A program made the translations under genes and the position numbers. Below are positions 6,048 through 10,067 of a stretch of 10,067 nucleotides of DNA, piece by piece (position 1 is the first letter of the stretch; each line of letters opens with the position of its first letter). The notes under the pieces were generated by a model, which saw only the letters and a program-made list of their open reading frames with translations, was not told the origin of the DNA and made no database searches. Source of the DNA: Myxococcota bacterium (GTDB lineage: Bacteria; Myxococcota_A; UBA9160; PR03). The stretch is from contig JASJBO010000295.1 of NCBI GenBank assembly GCA_030066475.1, positions 1 to 10,067 on the forward strand, written 5' to 3'.

Positions 6048-6755
6048 ATGTTTCCGCTGCACGACGAGAACCCGACCTGCTCGTTCCCGTTCGTGACGCT
6101 GGCGATCGTCGCGGCGAACGCACTCGCCTGGGTCTTCGTCCAGGGCCTCGGCAGCGAGCCGAGGATCACCGGCTCGATCTGCACGTTCGGCCTGATCCCG
6201 GCCGAGCTGCTCGGCCGCCTGCCCGACGGTGCGCCGGTCCGACTCGGCGACGCGCAGTGCGTCGCACACCCCGCCGGCAGCTCGCTCGCGCTGCTGACCT
6301 CGATGTTCATGCACGGCGGCTGGCTCCACATCGTCGGCAACCTCTGGTTCCTCTGGGTGTTCGGAGACAACGTCGAGGACGAGCTGGGCCACGGCCGCTA
6401 TGCGCTGTTCTATCCGGCCTGCGGGCTCGTCGCCGCGCTCGCCGAGGTCGCGGCGAACCCCGCGAGCGAGGTCCCGATGGTCGGTGCCTCGGGCGCGATC
6501 GGCGGCGTGATGGGCGCCTACGCCGTGCTGCACCCGCGGGCGCGCGTCCACACGCTGTTCGTCCTCGTCGTCTTCGTCCGGATCATCCCCGTGCCCGCGA
6601 TCGTGCTGCTGGGCTACTGGTTCGCGCTCCAGCTGGTCGGTGGCGGAGCGGCGCTCGGCTCGAGCGGTGGCGGTGTTGCGTTCTGGGCCCACGCGGGCGG
6701 CTTCCTGGCCGGCGCCGCGTGTGCGCTCCCGCTGCGCGGCCGCAGGCCCAGGTGA
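6048..6755 (+). CDS. Rhomboid-family intramembrane serine protease
   Basis: The 235-residue polytopic membrane protein has all rhomboid hallmarks. TM1 lies at about 14-33 and is followed by a roughly 45-residue periplasmic loop. LTSMFMHGGWLHIVGNLWFLWVFGDNVED (83-111) contains H94 and N98 at the oxyanion-hole positions of GlpG. GASGAIGG (146-153) carries the nucleophile S148, and AHAGGF (214-219) carries the catalytic H215. Six or so hydrophobic segments are visible. Rhomboids cleave membrane-anchored substrates within or near the bilayer. Loop cysteines C45, C71 and C125 could form a disulfide, which is inference. ATG at 6048 has no strong ribosome site; it follows the lipoprotein stop by 24 bases, consistent with translational coupling or a shared transcript. 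The gene ends 27 bases before repeat cluster 3. The substrate is unknown, though the adjacent lipoprotein is an obvious candidate partner. Confidence 0.95.
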   Translation: MFPLHDENPTCSFPFVTLAIVAANALAWVFVQGLGSEPRITGSICTFGLIPAELLGRLPDGAPVRLGDAQCVAHPAGSSLALLTSMFMHGGWLHIVGNLWFLWVFGDNVEDELGHGRYALFYPACGLVAALAEVAANPASEVPMVGASGAIGGVMGAYAVLHPRARVHTLFVLVVFVRIIPVPAIVLLGYWFALQLVGGGAALGSSGGGVAFWAHAGGFLAGAACALPLRGRRPR

Positions 6756-6782
6756 AGAGCGGCGCTGGAGTCCGCGCGTCGG

Positions 6783-6918
6783 CTAGGGAGTCCGTGCGGC
6801 AGAAGCCCCCCGCAAGCGCCCGGAGGGCGCGCGCAGTGAGGCGAAGCCGAACGAAGTCCATCAGCTAGCCCGGAGGGCGCGCGCAGTGAGGCGAAGCCGA
6901 ACGAAGTCCATCAGCTAG
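6783..6918 (+). repeat. Dispersed modular repeat, cluster 3: one head plus two tandem 50-bp tails
   Basis: After a CTAG at 6783-6786, a head (6788-6817, with GTGCGGCAGAAGCC) leads into two identical 50-base tails at 6818-6867 and 6868-6917. They are of the same subtype as cluster 1 (AGTGAGGCG, CGAACGAA) and end in CAGCTA. Each tail end forms CTAG with the next base. The last CTAG overlaps the candidate -10 hexamer of the following gene. The head is the most diverged of the three and carries an extra G after CTAG. Confidence 0.92.
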
Positions 6919-6921
6919 TCT
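6916..6921 (+). promoter_or_regulatory. Candidate leaderless promoter -10 (TAGTCT) at the repeat border
   Basis: TAGTCT is followed by exactly six bases and the ATG at 6928; no Shine-Dalgarno sequence is present. Its first three bases are the terminal TAG of repeat cluster 3, so the repeat ends inside the promoter. Confidence 0.42.
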
Positions 6922-6927
6922 CGCGAC

Positions 6928-7302
6928 ATGCCGCTGCGCTTCCGCATCGACCTCGACGCGGACCTGGTCCTGACCACGGCCGAGGGCATCGTGTCCGGCG
7001 AGGACCTGACGGATCACGCGCGGAAGCTCGCCGATACGCCGAATCGGCCGCTGCGCGAGCTGGTGGACTTCTCGGATCGCGACGAGGTGACCGTGCCGAC
7101 CGAAACGGTGCGGCAGATGGCCAGCCTGCTGAGCGAGCGCGACCAGAACACGCCCGGCTCGCGCGTCGCCCTGGTTGCGAAGACCGACGCGATCTTCGGC
7201 ATGATGCGGCTGTTCGAGGCCCACCGCGAGCATCCCCACGTCACCTTGCGCGTGTTCCGCGATCGCGAGGAGGCGCTGCGCTGGCTGTTCCGAAGCGACT
7301 GA
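6928..7302 (+). CDS. Small SpoIIAA/STAS-like protein of unknown function
   Basis: The 124-residue soluble protein has no signal or membrane segment. The pattern is a starting strand MPLRFRIDLDADLVLTTAEGIVSGEDL, a helix (about 27-35), a strand ELVDFSD (44-50), a helix with TVPTETVRQMASLL (55-68), the strand RVALVAKTDAIFGMMRLFEAHRE (79-101), a final strand VTLRVFRD, and a last helix EEALRWLF. This alternating strand/helix order, with a VDFSD-type loop, resembles SpoIIAA-like/STAS proteins common in environmental Proteobacteria and Myxococcota, many of which are uncharacterised; some may bind lipids or partner proteins. The ATG at 6928 is the first start after the repeat and carries the leaderless -10. 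The gene converges on the amidohydrolase gene with 12 bases between stops. The fold assignment is by pattern and is moderate; function is unknown. Confidence 0.82.
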   Translation: MPLRFRIDLDADLVLTTAEGIVSGEDLTDHARKLADTPNRPLRELVDFSDRDEVTVPTETVRQMASLLSERDQNTPGSRVALVAKTDAIFGMMRLFEAHREHPHVTLRVFRDREEALRWLFRSD

Positions 7303-7314
7303 GCCGCGAGCTCG

Positions 7315-8553
7315 CTACGGCGTGGCCCGCCGCCGCTCGTAGCGCGCGCGCTGGAACGAGGGGCAGGCGGAGTCGGCGGGGATCTCGTCGAGCGGGGTCG
7401 CGACCAGCTCGGGCGTGATGCCGATCCCCTCGGCGGCGGGCCGCAGCAGGTCGAGATCGAAGCCGTACAGCGCGGCGGCGTTCTCGCCGAGCATCTTGCG
7501 CACCTCGCCCGGCTCGACGTCCGCGAATGCCAGCCGCATGTTCTCGCGCGAGTAGGGGTAGCAGCCCTCGTAGTGCGGGTAGTCGTTGCCCCACAGGATG
7601 TGGTCGACGCCGACGAAGTCGCGGCCCTCGATGTCGCGCGGGTGCGGGAAGCTGGCGCCGTACCAGCAGTTGCGGCGCGCGTAGAAGCTGGGCGGCTCGG
7701 GCAGCGCGGCCGACTTCGAGTAGTCGATCTCGCCCATCATGCCGGCCTTCATGCCCATGTGGACGCCGTCCATGCGGCGCAGCAGGCTCGGCGCCCAGGC
7801 GCAGCCCGACTCGGTCAGGATGTAGCGCAGGCGCGGGAAGCGCTCGAAGACGCCCGCCAGGATCAGCTGGCAGAAGCCGCGCTGCACGAAGAACGGCATC
7901 TCGAGCACCCACAGGGCGTCGCCGCCCGGGTCGCCGCCGTAGTCGGGGCAGCCCTGTCCGGAGTGCTGGTTGATCACGAGGTCGCAGTCCTGGATCGCGG
8001 CCCACAGCCGGTCGTACTCGGGGGAGGTGAGCGGCTTCAGGTGGACGTCGTCGGGCGCCGGGAGCGGCAGCAGCAGGCCGCCGCGCAGGCCGTGCTCGGC
8101 GATCCACTGCACGTCCTCGATGGCGTCGTCGACGTCGTTCAGGTGGATCAGCCCGATCCCGGCGCGCTGCGCCGGCTCCTCGGCGCAGAAGTCCGCCAGC
8201 CAGCGGTTGTGGGCGCGCGCACCTGCGCGCCAGCGCGGGTACTGCTCGGGGCGCGGCGGCGGCGCGATGTGGAAGGCCTTCTCGTAGAAGGGCGGCACCG
8301 TGTTGGGGAAGATGACCTCGGCGACCACGCCGTCGGCCTCGAGGTCGGCGCTGCGCTCGGCCGAGTCCCAGTTCTTGTTCTTCTTCCCGCCCAGGTGCTT
8401 CTTCGAGGGATTGCGGTAGGCGGAGCGCCAGGCGTCGAACTCGTCGCGGTGCCCGGGGTCGAGGTAGTCGCGGTACATGTCGATCGAGGCGCCCGCGTGG
8501 GTGTCGCCGGTGATCACCACGTAGGGCTGCTGGGAGTCGGCGGACGGGCTCAC
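7315..8553 (-). CDS. Amidohydrolase-family (ACMSD/amidohydrolase-2 type) metal-dependent hydrolase
   Basis: The 412-residue TIM-barrel enzyme resembles the amidohydrolase-2 family, whose members hydrolyse or decarboxylate ring compounds with one divalent metal. Features are GDTHAGAS (16-23, strand 1, only one His rather than the common HxH), INQHSGQG (194-201, H197 as a metal or base ligand), LTESGCAWAP (246-255) and WGNDYPHYEG (321-330), where D324 is the conserved catalytic/metal Asp of strand 8. MYRDYLDPGHRDEFDAWR (26-43) is typical of a subgroup whose substrates are unknown. The reduced first metal motif argues for atypical metal use. GTG at 8553 is chosen because AGGAGG lies five bases upstream; the longer frame to 8598 lacks a site. 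It follows the alpha/beta hydrolase gene by 82 bases on the same strand, a plausible two-gene operon. Confidence 0.92.
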   Translation of the reverse strand: MSPSADSQQPYVVITGDTHAGASIDMYRDYLDPGHRDEFDAWRSAYRNPSKKHLGGKKNKNWDSAERSADLEADGVVAEVIFPNTVPPFYEKAFHIAPPPRPEQYPRWRAGARAHNRWLADFCAEEPAQRAGIGLIHLNDVDDAIEDVQWIAEHGLRGGLLLPLPAPDDVHLKPLTSPEYDRLWAAIQDCDLVINQHSGQGCPDYGGDPGGDALWVLEMPFFVQRGFCQLILAGVFERFPRLRYILTESGCAWAPSLLRRMDGVHMGMKAGMMGEIDYSKSAALPEPPSFYARRNCWYGASFPHPRDIEGRDFVGVDHILWGNDYPHYEGCYPYSRENMRLAFADVEPGEVRKMLGENAAALYGFDLDLLRPAAEGIGITPELVATPLDEIPADSACPSFQRARYERRRATP

Positions 8554-8558
8554 GGTGG

Positions 8559-8564
8559 CCTCCT
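8559..8564 (-). promoter_or_regulatory. Ribosome binding site of the amidohydrolase gene
   Basis: On the minus strand this is AGGAGG, five bases before the GTG at 8553. It selects that start over the upstream GTG at 8598. Confidence 0.7.
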
Positions 8565-8635
8565 CGGCGGTGCGGCTTCCCCTCGGCTGGTGTCGCACAG
8601 CGGGGCGGGCCGGGCAAACCGCGGCGGCGCGCGCT

Positions 8636-9523
8636 TCAGCGCGGGGCCGGCGCGGCCCCCGAGACCGGAGCCCAGCGCTCGAGGAAGCGCACGATCCGCT
8701 CCGCGTAGGCCTCGCCCGCCACCTGCCAGATGTCGCGGTGCCCGGCGCCCTCGACGATCCACAGCGAGCGGGGCTCGCTCGCGGCGGCGTAGAGCGCGCG
8801 CCCCTGCGCCACGGGCACGCGCTCGTCGCGGTCGCCGTGGATCACGAGCAGCGGCCGCGAGGCGAGCTGGAGCGCCGCGGCGCGGGTGGAGGTGTCGAGC
8901 GTCATCACCGCGCGCAGGCTCGCGCCGGCGCGCCACAGCAGCACGCGCGCCACCAGCCGGTGGAACCAGGGCGAGAACTCCCGCATCGGCGGCGCCGTGG
9001 CGATCACGTCCACCAGGTCGACCCCGCCGCTCTCCCACACCAGCGCCTCGATCGCGGGCTCGGACTGGGCGGCCTGGAGCAGGCTCACGGCGCCCTGCGA
9101 GCGTCCCAGCCCCGCGACGCCGGCGAAGCCCCGCTCGCCCACCAGCCAGGACACGGCGGCGCGCACGTCGTGCTGCTCGCGGACGCCGAAGCTCAGGCCG
9201 CGCCCGGTGCCGTCGGAGATGCCGTGCTCGCGGCAGTCGAACAGCAGCGTCGGGTAGCCGGCCGCGTGCAGGGCCGGCGCCAGGCGCAGGTAGCTGCGGC
9301 GATCGCCGCCGCCGCCGTGCACGGCGACGACCGCCCGTTGCGCATCGCTGCGCCCCGGCACCAGCCAGCCGCGCAGGGTCGAGCCGTCCACGGCCGGGAA
9401 CTCGACCGTCTCGAACGGCAGGCCGAAGTCGTGCCCGGGGTCGCGCAACGGGCCGGGGGCGAGCCCCTCGGCGGGCGTGCGGTGCTCGTAGAACGACGGC
9501 CGCAGCCCCATGCCCGCGATCAC
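8636..9523 (-). CDS. Alpha/beta hydrolase, frameshifted near its N-terminus
   Basis: The 295 residues from GTG at 9523 hold a complete alpha/beta-hydrolase core: AVVAVHGGGG (64-73, oxyanion hole), LLFDCREHGISDG (93-105), GLGRSQGAVS (138-147) with nucleophile S142, VIHGDRDERVP (227-237) with acid D233, and EGAGHRD (258-264) with H262. It probably cleaves an ester, amide or similar bond outside the cytoplasm or at the membrane. The GTG at 9523 lies in the middle of a hydrophobic segment: in the same frame, upstream codons read APLVFAW, while a neighbouring frame begins with a good ATG at 9609 and reads MSWRRTRWLGAVAGAAGLVV. Joining them with one added base near 9544 makes a continuous signal anchor, so the intact gene most likely spanned 8636-9609. 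It precedes the amidohydrolase gene on the same strand. Confidence 0.87.
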   Translation of the reverse strand: MIAGMGLRPSFYEHRTPAEGLAPGPLRDPGHDFGLPFETVEFPAVDGSTLRGWLVPGRSDAQRAVVAVHGGGGDRRSYLRLAPALHAAGYPTLLFDCREHGISDGTGRGLSFGVREQHDVRAAVSWLVGERGFAGVAGLGRSQGAVSLLQAAQSEPAIEALVWESGGVDLVDVIATAPPMREFSPWFHRLVARVLLWRAGASLRAVMTLDTSTRAAALQLASRPLLVIHGDRDERVPVAQGRALYAAASEPRSLWIVEGAGHRDIWQVAGEAYAERIVRFLERWAPVSGAAPAPR

Positions 9524-9609
9524 CCAGGCGAAGACCAGGGGCGCAGGGCCACGACCAGCCCCGCCGCCCCGGCGACCGCCCCCAGCCAGCGTGTGCGCCG
9601 CCAGCTCAT
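9524..9609 (-). pseudogene. Out-of-frame N-terminal signal-anchor fragment of the alpha/beta hydrolase
   Basis: ATG at 9609 opens a frame coding for MSWRRTRWLGAVAGAAGLVV and then A-L-R before running into TGA at 9520-9522. A basic start followed by a hydrophobic helix is what an N-terminal membrane anchor looks like. The hydrolase frame takes over around 9544 with APLVFAWVIAG, continuing the same helix. A single missing base between 9541 and 9546, in a G/C-rich stretch, would explain both. The ATG has AGGA close upstream and a TAAGAT hexamer six bases away. Confidence 0.6.
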
Positions 9610-9643
9610 CGTCCTATCTTAGTGAGCGAGCTCGGTGAGCGAG
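9610..9643 (-). promoter_or_regulatory. Candidate promoter with tandem 9-bp operator-like repeats upstream of the hydrolase gene
   Basis: On the minus strand the order is CTCGCTCAC (9635-9643), CGAG, CTCGCTCAC (9622-9630), TAAGAT (9616-9621), six bases, then ATG at 9609. The two 9-base copies are perfect and 13 bases apart, and the second abuts the -10 hexamer. Their position suggests a regulator site; the TAAGAT-N6-ATG spacing suggests a leaderless or near-leaderless transcript, although AGGA within the six bases could also serve as a ribosome site. Confidence 0.4.
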
Positions 9644-9719
9644 TTCTCGCCCGCGGGCCAGTTCAGGAAAGCCCAATGGCTTCGCCAGCTTGCCGCGGCT
9701 GCCGCGCCGGTGGCGCCCG

Positions 9720-9778
9720 TCGGAGACGCATCCACGCGACACCCATCCCGGGTTGCGGGCTACCCACGGGGTGTCCGA
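9720..9778 (+). promoter_or_regulatory. Structured leader upstream of the last, partial gene
   Basis: GACACCC (9738-9744) pairs perfectly with GGGTGTC (9769-9775). The loop contains a second stem, CCCG (9747-9750) with CGGG (9756-9759), and TCGGA (9720-9724) can compete to pair with TCCGA (9774-9778). The structure ends about 40 bases before the ATG at 9820. It could be a cis-regulatory RNA, or chance in GC-rich DNA. No known riboswitch class was recognised with confidence. The rest of 9644-9819 shows no gene. Confidence 0.28.
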
Positions 9779-9819
9779 TGTTCCCGCCCCACGTCTGGAA
9801 CCTGGAGAGGATCGAATCG

Positions 9820-10067
9820 ATGAGGAATCTGCTGCTGACCCTGGCCGCCGCGGCCCTGCTCGCCGCTCCGGCGGCCCAGGCGCAGAACCTGCTGCAGAAC
9901 CCTGACTTCGATGAGGGCACCGACTTCTGGGAGACACTCCCCGGAGTGCCATTTACCGTGACACACGAGCCCAACGAGGACGTGGATGACGACGTCGACT
10001 CGGGCTCGGCACGCGTGAACAGCGCGCAGGATTCCGCCGGCGGCTCCGGGCAGGGCGGCAGCGGCAT
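9820..10067 (+). CDS. Secreted protein, 3' end beyond the window
   Basis: The frame is open from ATG at 9820 to the window end (82 codons visible). GGAGAGG at 9804-9810, nine bases before the ATG, supports the start. Residues 1-21 form a clean Sec signal peptide (MRNLLL, an Ala/Leu core, then AQA) with predicted cleavage before QNLLQNPDF. That N-terminal NLLQNPDFDEG..W pattern is typical of extracellular jelly-roll or carbohydrate-binding-like domains, including many PEP-CTERM surface proteins. The acidic run DVDDDVDSGS (54-63) could bind Ca2+, and the visible end is Gly/Ser-rich. Whether a PEP-CTERM tail exists lies outside the window. The gene is divergent from the alpha/beta hydrolase gene. 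Confidence 0.85.
   Translation, partial: MRNLLLTLAAAALLAAPAAQAQNLLQNPDFDEGTDFWETLPGVPFTVTHEPNEDVDDDVDSGSARVNSAQDSAGGSGQGGSG

Noticed and set aside
5367..6692. A 441-codon minus-strand open frame opposite the lipoprotein and rhomboid genes
   Set aside because: The plus strand has clear signal peptide and rhomboid catalytic motifs; this frame is an antisense shadow.
7306..7315. GCGAGCTCGC palindrome between two convergent genes
   Set aside because: Ten bases in GC-rich DNA, no T-run and partly within a stop codon; too little to call a terminator.
8555..9622. A 355-codon plus-strand open frame opposite the alpha/beta hydrolase
   Set aside because: Antisense to a gene with an intact catalytic triad; its His/Gln/Arg-rich product lacks motifs.
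9677..9693. A sigma-54 type -24/-12 promoter (TGGC...TTGC) before the last gene
   Set aside because: The spacing between the two elements is two bases too long for a sigma-54 site.

Overview
The window is very GC-rich (about 70% by eye), with GC-loving third codon positions. This is why long open frames appear on the wrong strand across almost its whole length. Shine-Dalgarno motifs, a lipoprotein signal, two Sec-type signal peptides and a PEP-CTERM-like sorting tail point to a GC-rich diderm bacterium. The mix of TetR, P450, LLM oxidoreductase, SnoaL-like, ACMSD-type amidohydrolase and alpha/beta hydrolase genes resembles environmental Myxococcota, Binatota or other former Deltaproteobacteria. 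That placement is inference; no phylogenetic marker is present.

Layout. 2-319 is the 3' part of a small uncharacterised gene. 323-928 (-) encodes a TetR regulator, divergent from a cytochrome P450 (1050-2231, +) across an AT-rich promoter/operator region. 2472-3725 (+) encodes a secreted PQQ-type sugar dehydrogenase ending in a PEP-CTERM-like tail. 3943-4845 (+) encodes an LLM-class flavin/F420 oxidoreductase, convergent with a SnoaL-like protein (4855-5370, -). 5418-6023 and 6048-6755 (+) are a probable two-gene operon of a lipoprotein and a rhomboid protease. 6928-7302 (+) encodes a small SpoIIAA/STAS-like protein. 7315-8553 and 8636-9609 (-) encode an amidohydrolase and an alpha/beta hydrolase whose N-terminal anchor is broken by an apparent frameshift. 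9820 to the end (+) is the start of another secreted protein. No stretch over 300 bases lacks a gene.

The most unusual content is a dispersed modular repeat in three clusters (2228-2411, 3729-3890, 6783-6918), all in the same orientation. It is built from a roughly 30-bp head and a 50-bp tail unit. The tail is tandemly duplicated without the head in two clusters, and the whole head-plus-tail unit is duplicated in the third. Every CTAG I found in the window lies at a repeat border. These borders coincide with gene-control signals: one is the P450 stop codon, and two overlap -10-like hexamers of the next gene. In the sugar dehydrogenase gene two potential border stops have been lost, one by T to A and one by an extra G, so the frame runs on through the next gene to 5186.

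The genes look like a loose set of accessory oxidation and hydrolysis functions plus envelope proteins rather than one pathway. TetR/P450 and lipoprotein/rhomboid are the best-supported functional pairs. Three genes carry a TAnnnT hexamer exactly six bases before the start codon, which suggests leaderless transcription.
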